33,337 bases of DNA, from the NCBI GenBank assembly GCA_016193385.1, contig JACPSF010000224.1, positions 1 through 33,337 on the forward strand. The letters run 5' to 3'. This document shows positions 1 to 7,393 of this stretch, in pieces. Below the pieces are notes generated by a model. The model was not told the origin of the DNA. It saw only the letters and a program-made list of their open reading frames with translations, and did no database searches. This DNA comes from Deltaproteobacteria bacterium (GTDB lineage: Bacteria > Desulfobacterota_B > Binatia > UBA9968). Position numbers and translations under genes: made by a program. Within the stretch, counting starts at the first letter, position 1. Each line of letters begins with the position of its first letter.

Positions 1-552
1 CGCGATTTAAGCGCAAAGCGCGTGGAGTTGCTGAAGGAAGTGCTTCCTAAGATGTCGCGCGTCGCCGTTCTCTGGGATGCGGACGGTCCAGGGCCCGCCG
101 TCGCTTTTAAAGAGTATGCGGCGGCGGCGCGTGCTTTTAAACTAGAGCTTCGATCCCTTGAAGTACGCGGCCCCAACCCTGATTTTGCGGGAGCGTTCCA
201 AGCTGCAAAAACGGCGCCCGCGGACGCGCTGATCGTCGTTGGAAACCCTCTAATGGCCCATCATTCAAAGGAAGTTTTCGAACTCACCAGAAAACATCGC
301 TTGCCGTCGATGACCGAAGGGGATCAACCTCTAGAAGCTGGTAGCCTGATGTCCTACGGAGCGAACCGAGCCGATTTATACCGGCGCGCCGCTACCTATG
401 TGGACAGGATCTTGAAGGGCGCTAAACCGGGTGATCTGCCGGTGATGCTGCCGGCGAAATTCGAGATTTTCATCAACCTAAAGACCGCGCAGCAACTTGG
501 CCTGGTGATACCACGCCATGTGCTGATCCAGGCGGATAAAGTGATTAAGTAG
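1..552 (+). CDS. ABC transporter substrate-binding protein (ABC_sub_bind type), 5' end outside window
   Basis: This is the C-terminal 183 residues of a periplasmic substrate-binding protein of the ABC_sub_bind (TrpX-like) family. The frame is open from base 1 and begins RDLSAKRVELLKE, the usual family stretch before the strand that here reads RVAVLWD, so the GTG at 22 is an internal codon and the true start lies upstream. Further family features are the ADALIVVGNPL strand, the hinge-region LPSMTEGDQ, and the C-terminal LPAKFEIFINLKTAQQLGL ending. These proteins bind a small ligand for an ABC importer, but no permease or ATPase gene follows. That fits the orphan binding proteins common in some uncultured lineages. 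The ligand cannot be inferred. Confidence 0.85.
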   Translation, partial: RDLSAKRVELLKEVLPKMSRVAVLWDADGPGPAVAFKEYAAAARAFKLELRSLEVRGPNPDFAGAFQAAKTAPADALIVVGNPLMAHHSKEVFELTRKHRLPSMTEGDQPLEAGSLMSYGANRADLYRRAATYVDRILKGAKPGDLPVMLPAKFEIFINLKTAQQLGLVIPRHVLIQADKVIK

Positions 553-863
553 CCTGGTGCTTATCCCCGCAGGCCACTTTTTTCGTGAGCTTTTGTGTCA
601 TTGATGAAAGCCGGCTCGGCCTCGCGCATGTCGCGGAACGAGCGAGTCACACCCTTCTCTTCGAAGCACAAACCTGCTCTTTTTCGGCAATTTGTCGACA
701 TTTTTGCGCGTTGGCAGGGCCTCGCGTCTCGACCGCCAAAAACGATAATCCTTTGAAAAAACGGGGTATTATCGTTGAATAGATCACCCTGAACAGTGTG
801 GCATAATTCCTGCTACCTTGGAATTCCTGGGAGGGAATAAGTAAACCGAGGAGGGGATTTCCG
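553..863. other. Intergenic region with a 9-bp inverted repeat
   Basis: No convincing gene is seen. A 65-codon open frame at 585-782 has no ribosome binding site and no recognisable family. The region holds a perfect inverted repeat at 741-776 and ends in a strong Shine-Dalgarno sequence (GAGGAGGGG, about 849-857) in front of the small HTH gene. Confidence 0.5.
741..776. repeat. Inverted repeat, 9-bp arms, upstream of the HTH micro-gene
   Basis: AACGATAAT at 741-749 pairs exactly with ATTATCGTT at 768-776, with an 18-nt A-rich spacer. It may be an operator for the HTH protein encoded 90 bp downstream, or a hairpin ending transcription of the binding-protein gene. It lacks a following T tract on the plus strand, so the operator reading is slightly preferred. 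This is inference. Confidence 0.45.
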
Positions 864-1010
864 TTGGAAGAAATATTAACGGCTGACCAGGTAGCTAGCC
901 TTTTGCAGGTGCATGTAAAGACAGTTTACAAGTTTGCGCAAGAAGGATCTATTCCTGGTAGGAAAGTCGGGGGTGTTTGGAGGTTCAGCAAAGAAGCGAG
1001 AGTGAGATAA
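864..1010 (+). CDS. Small helix-turn-helix protein, excisionase/MerR-like (HTH_17)
   Basis: This 48-residue protein starts at TTG 864, seven bases after a strong Shine-Dalgarno sequence, and ends at TAA 1008. The sequence has the HTH_17/excisionase pattern: LTADQVASLLQVHVKTVYKF forms the helix-turn-helix, followed by the wing SIPGRKVGGVWRF and SKEA. Family members read LT.EEVAxLL.VS..TVYR....G.LPA.RVG..WRF and usually run 10-20 residues further, to a DLxxWL helix. This one stops just after the wing, so it is either a minimal DNA-binding protein or slightly truncated. Such proteins act as excisionases or small transcription factors. No integrase is nearby. The sensor kinase begins 166 bp downstream on the same strand, which does not prove a link. 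Confidence 0.65.
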   Translation: MEEILTADQVASLLQVHVKTVYKFAQEGSIPGRKVGGVWRFSKEARVR

Positions 1011-1176
1011 GGAGGCTGAGAACAGGGCCGCTCTTGGGTATCGTGTTAGCATTTCTGGCAGCCCTCAACAGCCGGCACTGAGGGCCCGGCAAAAGCTGGC
1101 GATCAATCTCAGACTATGGGGGCTTGACATTCTCAAAGGAATAGTACTGACGGCGGACGAAGTCATCAGGGTCCCA

Positions 1177-3075
1177 GTGATGTCGGATTGGAAAAAAATA
1201 GCCCGATTCCCTCTTCGTCGCGGTGGTATCCGTCGTCGCCTCCTGATGTGGGGCCTTAGCTTTTTCGGGATTGCGCTGACGGCGGTCGTTATGGCCGGTT
1301 ATTCGTATACCGTAAGGCAGATAGAGCGAGATGCTGCCGAGTTGCAGGCGGAGATTGCGTCAGTGACGGCTGATCGCATTCATAACTTTGTTCGACGTAA
1401 GATCGAGCGGTTTTCGGATATGGCTGCTGCCGCAAGTCTCTATCAGTTGGGGAGCAAAGAACAACAGTTGCTGGCAGCTCTGCTGGCAAAAAACGATGGC
1501 AGCTTTACTGACGTTTCGATTATCGACGCTCGGGGCATGGAGGTGCTGAAAGTATCCGACAGAAGAGTTTATTTCCCCTCGGACTTGTCCGACCAAAGCA
1601 AATCAGCGAAGTTTAACAACGCTATAAAGGGGGAGAATTATATAAGCCCAGTCTACACTTCAGACAAGTCTCAGCCATACGTGACGCTTGCAATTCCGCT
1701 TTGGGGTAACGCTCAAAGTATCATCGGCGTAGTAGCGGCCGAAGCCGATCTGTCGTTTCTGTGGGAAGTGATTGAAAAAATTCATTTCGGTACTGCAGGC
1801 TACGCGTACTTAATAGACGAGCACGGAAATCTAATCGCCCATAAAGACCCCCTGCTGGTATTAAAAAAAATGAACCTCCGACAACTTGATGGAGTCCAGA
1901 AATTTTTGCGCAATCCTACGCGTTCAGATCTGAGTCCCGCCCACAAGGGGCGAGGATTAATGGATAGGCCCGTGTTATCCACATACGCGCCGGTCCCTGA
2001 GTTGGGCTGGGCGGTTATCTTGGACGAGCCTCTCGTTGCCGCGTTAGCCAATGTGGAAACATTGAAGCGCTCTGCGCTGGTGCTCCTGGCAATAGGCCTG
2101 TTCGTCGGAGCCGCTGCTATTGCTTGGGTCAGTAGCAAGATGACAGGGCCGATTCGGGAACTTCATGAGGGGGCTAAAATAATCGGGAGTGGGAATCTTG
2201 ACTATCGGGTCAACATCGAGACAGGAGATGAAATCGAGTGGCTAGGACAGGAATTCAACAAAATGGCGGCTGAACTCGAGGTCTCTTATGCCACCTTAGA
2301 ACAAAGGGTGAAGGACAAAACCGGTGAGTTAGAGAAAGCCAACTCGCAGCTTCAACAGGCAAACTGCAGTCTGTTAATGGCTAACAAGGCCAAGGATGAG
2401 TTTCTCGGCGTCATGTCCCACGAGCTGCGCACACCCCTCAACGTGATAATGGGTTATACGGGCATTATGAAGGATGGCATGTTAGGGCAGGTCAACCCGA
2501 AACAGCAGGAGGCCCTCCAGAAAGTCGTAAACCGATCTGAAGATCTCTTGAGAATGATCACCGAGATCATGCAGGCAACGAGTTTCGAGGCAGGGGCGGT
2601 CAAGGTGGAGAGCCGCGATGTGAATCTAGCGAGCTTTCTGGACGATCTCAGATCCAGCTATGAGCTTCCGTTAAGTGAATTGAATAAAGATCTTACCTTC
2701 AAGTGGGACTATTCCCCAGATATTCCGACCGTCAGAACTGACCGCGAGAAGCTAAAACATACGCTTCAGAATCTCATTAATAATGCCGTTAAATTTACCG
2801 ACAGGGGCTATGTGAGCATATCGGCCCGTTATGTTCCCGAAACTAAAGTCGTGGTGTTCAAGGTTGCAGACACGGGGATAGGAATTCAAGAGGAGATGCT
2901 TCCCTCGATCTTTGAGATGTTCCGTCAGGTTGACAGCTCGGAGACCAGAAACTATGGCGGAGTTGGGATAGGCCTTTATATCGTCAAAAAATACACCGAG
3001 ATACTTGGAGGAAATATCCAGGTAGAAAGCGAGGTTGGAAAAGGATCCATCTTTAGTGTAACGATACCCGGCTGA
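1177..3075 (+). CDS. Membrane sensor histidine kinase (Cache-HAMP-HisKA-HATPase)
   Basis: This 632-residue orphan two-component sensor starts at GTG 1177 or the adjacent ATG 1180, with only a weak ribosome site. A first membrane helix lies at about residues 22-46, followed by an extracytoplasmic region of about 250 residues that looks like a double Cache ligand sensor (SVTADRIHNFVRRKIERF, YISPVYTSDKSQPYVTLAIP, FGTAGYAYLIDEHGNLIAH). A second helix lies at about 300-321 and HAMP at about 322-374. A coiled coil then leads to HisKA with phosphoacceptor His415 in SHELRTPLN. The ATPase domain shows the N box (NLINNAVKF, 532-540), the G1 box (DTGIGI, 565-570) and the G2 box (GGVGIGLYIVKK). All catalytic motifs are intact. 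No receiver domain or response regulator gene is adjacent, so the output is unknown. Its base composition looks less GC-rich than the genes after 3500. Confidence 0.92.
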   Translation: MMSDWKKIARFPLRRGGIRRRLLMWGLSFFGIALTAVVMAGYSYTVRQIERDAAELQAEIASVTADRIHNFVRRKIERFSDMAAAASLYQLGSKEQQLLAALLAKNDGSFTDVSIIDARGMEVLKVSDRRVYFPSDLSDQSKSAKFNNAIKGENYISPVYTSDKSQPYVTLAIPLWGNAQSIIGVVAAEADLSFLWEVIEKIHFGTAGYAYLIDEHGNLIAHKDPLLVLKKMNLRQLDGVQKFLRNPTRSDLSPAHKGRGLMDRPVLSTYAPVPELGWAVILDEPLVAALANVETLKRSALVLLAIGLFVGAAAIAWVSSKMTGPIRELHEGAKIIGSGNLDYRVNIETGDEIEWLGQEFNKMAAELEVSYATLEQRVKDKTGELEKANSQLQQANCSLLMANKAKDEFLGVMSHELRTPLNVIMGYTGIMKDGMLGQVNPKQQEALQKVVNRSEDLLRMITEIMQATSFEAGAVKVESRDVNLASFLDDLRSSYELPLSELNKDLTFKWDYSPDIPTVRTDREKLKHTLQNLINNAVKFTDRGYVSISARYVPETKVVVFKVADTGIGIQEEMLPSIFEMFRQVDSSETRNYGGVGIGLYIVKKYTEILGGNIQVESEVGKGSIFSVTIPG

Positions 3076-3507
3076 TGCTAGTCTAACAACTTTACCCCTT
3101 CGGGCCAGAGAACCAAAACTACGGTCTCTCCAATGGCACGCGGAGTATGGACTGATCGAGGATCCAGACAAACCATATCGCCCTCTTCGTAAACCCAGTC
3201 TCATCGGCGATCGAACCCTTGAGGAGAAGCTAAACGGGGGCTTGAAATCCTTAAATACTTACATTAACTCCAAGGCGGCGCAACTGACCAGCTTTGCCTG
3301 GAAGCCGAGCCAGAGTTGACATAAGACCACCTTATCGGATAGTCTGCCCTCAACTCAGCGGTCCGAATCGACTCGCTCCCTCTGGGTCGCTCACTTAAGA
3401 CTACGACAGGGCCAGCCAGAAAGCAGCCGCAGGGGAGAATCCGGTTCTTCGAGCTTGCAGGGAAAAAGCAATTTCCTGTCACTTCCTATCACCTCACTTT
3501 CACTTTT
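3076..3507. other. Intergenic region, no gene recognised
   Basis: These 432 bases separate the kinase from the aminotransferase. One plus-strand frame stays open for about 80 codons (about 3070-3319) but has no plausible start, no ribosome site and no recognised family. No hairpin terminator or clear promoter was found. The stretch just before 3508 is pyrimidine-rich. Confidence 0.4.
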
Positions 3508-4701
3508 ATGACTAAGATTCCCATTCTCGATCTCAAGGCGCAGTATCGGAGAATCCGAAACGAGGTGATCCAGGCCATCGAGGAAGTCCTGGAATCGCAA
3601 CAATTCATCTTGGGGCCGGTGGTGGAGCGGTTTGAACAGCAGGTGGCATCATACCTTGAAGGCGGCGCCGCCGTCAGCGTGGCTTCCGGAAGCGATGCCC
3701 TACTGCTCTCTCTGATGGCTCTTGGCATCGGGGCGGGCGATGCGGTCATCGTGCCCCCGTTTACCTTTTTCTCCACCGTCTCTTCGATCACGCGCCTCGG
3801 AGCCACGCCGATCTTCATCGACATCGATCCGCAAACCTTCCTGATGGATCCCCGAGCGGTAGAGGCCTTTCTCGAAGAGCGCGCCCAACCTCATCCTGAG
3901 GGGGATGGGCTTATGGACTCGAAGAGCCGGTGCCGGATTCGGGCCCTCCTGCCGGTTCACCTTTTCGGGCAATGCTGTGCCATGGTTGGACTCCTCTCCC
4001 TCTCTCGCAAGCACCAGCTTTACATCGTGGAGGACGTCGCCCAGGCCTTTGGCGCCCGCACGCCGGTTTCCCCCGGCGTCTCCCAGCCCGCGGGGACCGT
4101 AGGAGACCTGGGATGCTTTTCCTTTTTTCCCACCAAAAACCTCGGCGGCATGGGCGACGGAGGGCTCGTCGTCACCAATCGAAGCGACCTGGCGGATAAG
4201 GTGCGCATGCTCCGAGTCCACGGTGCAAGCCGCAGATACCACCACCTGGAAATCGGTCTCAACTCCCGCTTGGACGCGCTCCAGGCCGCCGTGCTCCTCG
4301 TCAAGCTGCGTTACGTAGATCAATGGCGTGAGGAAAGGATCGAGAGGGCGCGCGTATACCAGACCCTTTTTCTTTCCTCAGGGCTGGCGGGAGAGGAGAT
4401 CCTCAGCCTGCCCAACTCGGGGGATGCCCGATCCCATGTTTTTAACCAATATGTGATCCGCGCCCGGCGACGCGACCAGCTCAAGGACTATTTGGCCAAG
4501 CAGGGGATCAAAGCCGAGGTCCATTACCCTGTGCCGCTCCATCTGCAGCCCTGTTTTTCTTCCCTCGGTTACCGCCGCGGCGACTTCCCTCACTCCGAGG
4601 ATGCATCCACCCAGGTCCTTTCCCTGCCCATGTACCCTGAGCTTGCGGCGCACCAGCAGGAAACCGTAGTCCGGCAAATCCGGAGCTTCTATCGGGGATA
4701 G
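3508..4701 (+). CDS. DegT/DnrJ/EryC1/StrS-family PLP aminotransferase
   Basis: This 397-residue enzyme belongs to the sugar-aminotransferase family, which transfers an amino group to keto-sugar nucleotides for lipopolysaccharide, S-layer or antibiotic sugars. The N-terminus IPILDLKAQY and the phrase ILGPVVERFEQQVASYL are family hallmarks. SGSDALLLSLMALGIG binds the cofactor phosphate. Asp176 in VEDVAQAFGA contacts the pyridine nitrogen, and Lys210 in FFPTKNLGGMGDGG is the Schiff-base lysine. HHLEIGLNSRLDALQAAVL and AEVHYPVPLHLQPCF are also typical. Length is normal, and ATG 3508 fits the family start although no Shine-Dalgarno is visible. gmhA follows 74 bp downstream, which supports a role in surface polysaccharide sugars. 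The exact substrate is not readable from the sequence. Confidence 0.92.
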   Translation: MTKIPILDLKAQYRRIRNEVIQAIEEVLESQQFILGPVVERFEQQVASYLEGGAAVSVASGSDALLLSLMALGIGAGDAVIVPPFTFFSTVSSITRLGATPIFIDIDPQTFLMDPRAVEAFLEERAQPHPEGDGLMDSKSRCRIRALLPVHLFGQCCAMVGLLSLSRKHQLYIVEDVAQAFGARTPVSPGVSQPAGTVGDLGCFSFFPTKNLGGMGDGGLVVTNRSDLADKVRMLRVHGASRRYHHLEIGLNSRLDALQAAVLLVKLRYVDQWREERIERARVYQTLFLSSGLAGEEILSLPNSGDARSHVFNQYVIRARRRDQLKDYLAKQGIKAEVHYPVPLHLQPCFSSLGYRRGDFPHSEDASTQVLSLPMYPELAAHQQETVVRQIRSFYRG

Positions 4702-4775
4702 AGTCGCTTTACGCCTTGCTGCTCATGTGGTAGAAAGCGAGGAAACTTTTTTCAGCAAGGCGCTGCAACGAAGAT

Positions 4776-5357
4776 ATGAAAGATGCCATCGTCAAGGCTT
4801 TCGAGGAAAGTATCCAGGCAAAACAGGCCTTCCTCAAAGACAACCTCGATACGCTGCTTAAGACGATCAGCGTCATCACCGAGGCATTCCTTCGCGGCAA
4901 CAAACTGCTCCTGTTCGGCAATGGCGGCAGCGCCGCGGACGCCCAACACATTGCAGCCGAGTTCGTGAACCGATTTCGCATCGAGCGCCCCCCCTTGCCC
5001 GCTTTGGCCTTGACCACCGACACCTCGGCAATCACCAGCATCGCCAACGATTACGACTACAAGGAAATCTTCGCCAAGCAGGTGAAGGCTTTGGGCAGGG
5101 AGGGGGACGTCGCTCTGGCCATTTCCACGAGCGGCCAAGCCGCCAACGTGCTGGCGGCAATCGACGCCTGCAAGAAGCTCAACATCATCACCATCGGCCT
5201 CACCGGGGGAGATGGCGGTATGCTGGGTCGGAAAGTTGACTATTGCCTCCGCGTCAGCGAGGGTAAGAACACCGCCCGCATTCAGGAAACCCATATCTTA
5301 GTGGGCCACGTCATCTGCGAGATGGTGGACCAAAGGCTCTTCTCTACCCCAGCCTAA
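4776..5357 (+). CDS. gmhA: D-sedoheptulose 7-phosphate isomerase (SIS domain)
   Basis: This 193-residue SIS-fold enzyme should convert D-sedoheptulose 7-phosphate into D-glycero-D-manno-heptose 7-phosphate, the first step of heptose synthesis for the lipopolysaccharide core. The phosphate-binding loop GNGGSAADAQHIAAEF covers residues 48-63. His58, Glu62, Gln170 and His178 match in order and spacing the metal and catalytic residues His61, Glu65, Gln172 and His180 of the E. coli enzyme. ISTSGQAANVL is the second sugar-phosphate loop. Length agrees with the family. The gene sits 20 bp upstream of the GSU2090-like gene, probably in one operon. Other heptose genes (hldE, gmhB, waaF) are not in the window. 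SIS paralogs such as DiaA are the main alternative, less likely given the residue match. Confidence 0.88.
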   Translation: MKDAIVKAFEESIQAKQAFLKDNLDTLLKTISVITEAFLRGNKLLLFGNGGSAADAQHIAAEFVNRFRIERPPLPALALTTDTSAITSIANDYDYKEIFAKQVKALGREGDVALAISTSGQAANVLAAIDACKKLNIITIGLTGGDGGMLGRKVDYCLRVSEGKNTARIQETHILVGHVICEMVDQRLFSTPA

Positions 5358-5378
5358 GTTGGCGGCGCCGCATAACCG

Positions 5379-6326
5379 ATGGCGAGAAAGACCTTTAAGC
5401 CGCTCGACTTTTCTGGTGCCAGAACCTACCCGCTGAAGCAGCGCTTCAGCAAGGTCAACGAGTCCCTGCTGGGAAAGAAACCCCGCAAGGGCATCCGCCT
5501 GCGCTCCTTCATCCAGGGGCTTCCCGATATCCTGGCGGCACAAAACCTGAAAGCGATTGCCCGCGCCGTTGCCCGAGCGCATCGCGCCAACAAGACCATT
5601 CTTTTGGGCATGGGGGCCCATTCGATTAAGGTCGGCCTCAGCCCCCTGATCATCGACTTCATGGAAAAGGGAATTCTGAGCGCGGTGGCCATGAACGGGG
5701 CGGGCATCATCCACGATTTCGAGATCGCCTTTATGGGTAAAACCTCGGAAGATGTCGCATCGAGTCTCAAGGATGGAAGCTTCGGGATGGCCGAGGAAAC
5801 CGGCGCGTTTTTAAACCGGGCGATCGCCCGAGGCTACGAGCGCGGGCAAGGGATCGGCCAGGCGGTGGGCGAGGCGATCCTGAGAGGCCGTCTACCACAT
5901 CGGCGTCTCAGCATACTTGCCGCGGGCGCCGAGCTGGGGATTCCGGTCACCGTCCACGTCGGAATCGGCACCGACATCATCCATATGCACCCACAGGTCG
6001 ACGGCAAGTCCTTGGGAGAGGGAAGCCTGCGGGACTTTCATATGCTCGCCTCCATCGTGGCCACACTGAACGCTGGTGTGTTTCTCAACCTGGGCTCAGC
6101 AGTTATCCTCCCCGAGGTCTTCTTAAAGGCATTGAGCCTAGCACGCAATTTAGGCCACCCGGTGCGCAACCTGACCACCGTCAACCTCGACTTTCTCGCT
6201 CACTATCGGCCGCTCACCAATGTAGTCAACCGCCCCACTTTAGAAGGGGGGAAGGGATATCATCTCACCGGCCATCTGGAGATCATGGTCCCGTTACTTT
6301 TTGCTGCAATCTTGGAGGAGCTGTAG
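5379..6326 (+). CDS. Conserved protein of the GSU2090-like family, possibly deoxyhypusine-synthase-related
   Basis: This 315-residue soluble protein starts at ATG 5379. It resembles the conserved proteins that accompany gmhA in Geobacter-like bacteria. Notable segments are KTILLGMGAHSIKVGLSPLIIDFM, MNGAGIIHDFEIAFMGKTSEDV, a glycine-rich IGQAVGEAIL region, VTVHVGIGTDIIHMHP and the C-terminal VVNRPTLEGGKGYHLTGHLEI. The nucleotide-binding-like glycine patterns recall the NAD-binding fold of deoxyhypusine synthase, which is the basis for the weak functional label. The eukaryotic catalytic lysine motif is not evident, so a hypusine role is not claimed. Tight spacing after gmhA (20 bp) suggests a role in sugar-phosphate or envelope metabolism. 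This rests on recall of the family, not on a search. Confidence 0.6.
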   Translation: MARKTFKPLDFSGARTYPLKQRFSKVNESLLGKKPRKGIRLRSFIQGLPDILAAQNLKAIARAVARAHRANKTILLGMGAHSIKVGLSPLIIDFMEKGILSAVAMNGAGIIHDFEIAFMGKTSEDVASSLKDGSFGMAEETGAFLNRAIARGYERGQGIGQAVGEAILRGRLPHRRLSILAAGAELGIPVTVHVGIGTDIIHMHPQVDGKSLGEGSLRDFHMLASIVATLNAGVFLNLGSAVILPEVFLKALSLARNLGHPVRNLTTVNLDFLAHYRPLTNVVNRPTLEGGKGYHLTGHLEIMVPLLFAAILEEL

Positions 6327-6637
6327 CATCGGGAACTCGCTCGGGGACTTACCTCGCTCCCAGAAAGCAATAGGCCAGTGGGTTCTTTGAACCGTTTACT
6401 CTCAGCGCTTTCGGCTCGCTCGGCAAGCCCCCTTACTCGCCCACGAGTCTCCTTTGGAAAGAGGGGCAACGATGGGTCGGCAGACCGGGAGCGGATCGAG
6501 GGCGCGATGCACCAGGCGTGCAGTGTCAAGCGTATTCAACGGTCGAGCGTACCACAGGGGTATTGCATCGCGCCTGAAAGGCGCTTCCGGTCTGCGCGTC
6601 AGCCTGCGCTCGGAAGAGTTGCCCACGAGGAACCACC
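6327..6637. other. Intergenic region, no gene supported
   Basis: These 311 bases contain several overlapping open frames of 60-90 codons on both strands. None has a family signature and their residue composition (Arg, Ser, Pro) is typical of GC-rich noncoding DNA. The region ends with AGGA at 6628-6631, six bases before the TTG used by the next gene. Confidence 0.4.
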
Positions 6638-7318
6638 TTGCATGAAATGAAAATCTCTCGTCGAGAATTGATGCACCTTTACCGCCGCCTTTACCGTCAT
6701 TACGGCGAACTTCATTGGTGGCCGGGGGAGAGTCCCCTGGAGATTTCCGTCGGGGCCATCCTGACGCAAAACACCGCCTGGACCAATGTCGAAAAGGCAG
6801 TCCGGTCTCTCAAGGAGACGCGCTCCCTCAGCGTCAAGTCCTTAAGCCGCCTGTCGCGGCGGCGCCTGGCCCGCTTGATCAGGGCCGCCGGCTACTTCAA
6901 CGTGAAGGCGAAGCGGCTTAAAAACTTCATCGCCTTTCTCCAAGGGCGTTACGGCGGCAGTCTCACAAAGATGTTTCACCAAGAGACAAACCGGCTGCGG
7001 GCTGAACTCCTCGCGGTCAACGGGACAGGTCCCGAGACCGCAGATTCTATTCTCCTCTACGCCGGCACGAAGCCCGTCTTTGTCATCGACGCCTACACCA
7101 AAAGGATCCTGTCGCGCCACGGCGTCAGCCGGTACGAGGAAAGGTACGAGGAATTCCAGCAGCTCTTCATGCGCCACCTTCCCCTCGATGCTCCCCTTTA
7201 CAATCAATACCACGCGATGCTGGTCAACGTCGGGAAAGACTTCTGCCGAAAGCGGGCGCTCTGCGCCTCTTGCCCTCTCAACGGCTGGCGCGGCGTGCCG
7301 CCGTTAAAAGTGACCTGA
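6638..7318 (+). CDS. Endonuclease-III-like DNA glycosylase (HhH-GPD; HP0602/MagIII-like)
   Basis: This 226-residue base-excision repair glycosylase is read from TTG 6638, which has AGGA six bases upstream. ATG 6647 is the alternative. GAILTQNTAWTNVEKAV is the family's N-terminal helix pair. The helix-hairpin-helix reads LLAVNGTGPETADSILLYA, followed by FVIDAYTKRIL, which carries the conserved catalytic Asp. In true endonuclease III the hairpin is GVGRKTA with a lyase lysine. Here that position is Glu (GPETA), as in the HP0602/MagIII branch, so monofunctional removal of alkylated bases is more likely than AP-lyase activity. The C-terminus keeps three cysteines (CRKRALCASC) but the expected fourth iron-sulfur cysteine is missing. 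The gene ends inside a 19-bp repeat (7309-7351), so its natural end may have been altered. Confidence 0.82.
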   Translation: MHEMKISRRELMHLYRRLYRHYGELHWWPGESPLEISVGAILTQNTAWTNVEKAVRSLKETRSLSVKSLSRLSRRRLARLIRAAGYFNVKAKRLKNFIAFLQGRYGGSLTKMFHQETNRLRAELLAVNGTGPETADSILLYAGTKPVFVIDAYTKRILSRHGVSRYEERYEEFQQLFMRHLPLDAPLYNQYHAMLVNVGKDFCRKRALCASCPLNGWRGVPPLKVT

Positions 7319-7351
7319 TTTTTTCCCGGCGCAGTGACCTGATTTTTTCCC
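7309..7351. repeat. Two direct copies of a 19-bp sequence, 24-bp period
   Basis: AGTGACCTGATTTTTTCCC occurs at 7309-7327 and again, identically, at 7333-7351, separated by GGCGC. Each copy supplies an in-frame TGA. The first ends the glycosylase gene and the second lies just before the recognisable start of the SAM adenosyltransferase homology. The repeat looks like part of the end of a mobile element (IS21-family ends carry internal repeats of this kind) or the scar of one, but no transposase is present. That origin is inference. Confidence 0.75.
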
Positions 7352-7393
7352 CTCCTGACCGACTTTGGGCATAAAGACCCGTACGTCGGCATC

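Noticed and set aside
585..782. 65-codon open frame after the first binding-protein gene
   Set aside because: No ribosome site, no family pattern, and its end overlaps the 741-776 inverted repeat.
1124..1152. TTGACA at 1124 as a kinase promoter
   Set aside because: No acceptable -10 hexamer at 16-18 bases downstream.
3070..3319. About 80-codon open frame after the histidine kinase
   Set aside because: No plausible start codon or ribosome site and no recognisable motif; a frame of this length is expected by chance in a region this size.
3700..4323. 207-codon minus-strand frame inside the DegT aminotransferase gene
   Set aside because: Shadow of a strongly supported gene; the composition is that of an antisense frame in GC-rich DNA.
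6378..6650. Overlapping 60-90 codon frames on both strands before the glycosylase gene
   Set aside because: Arg/Ser/Pro-rich translations with no family signature and no ribosome sites.
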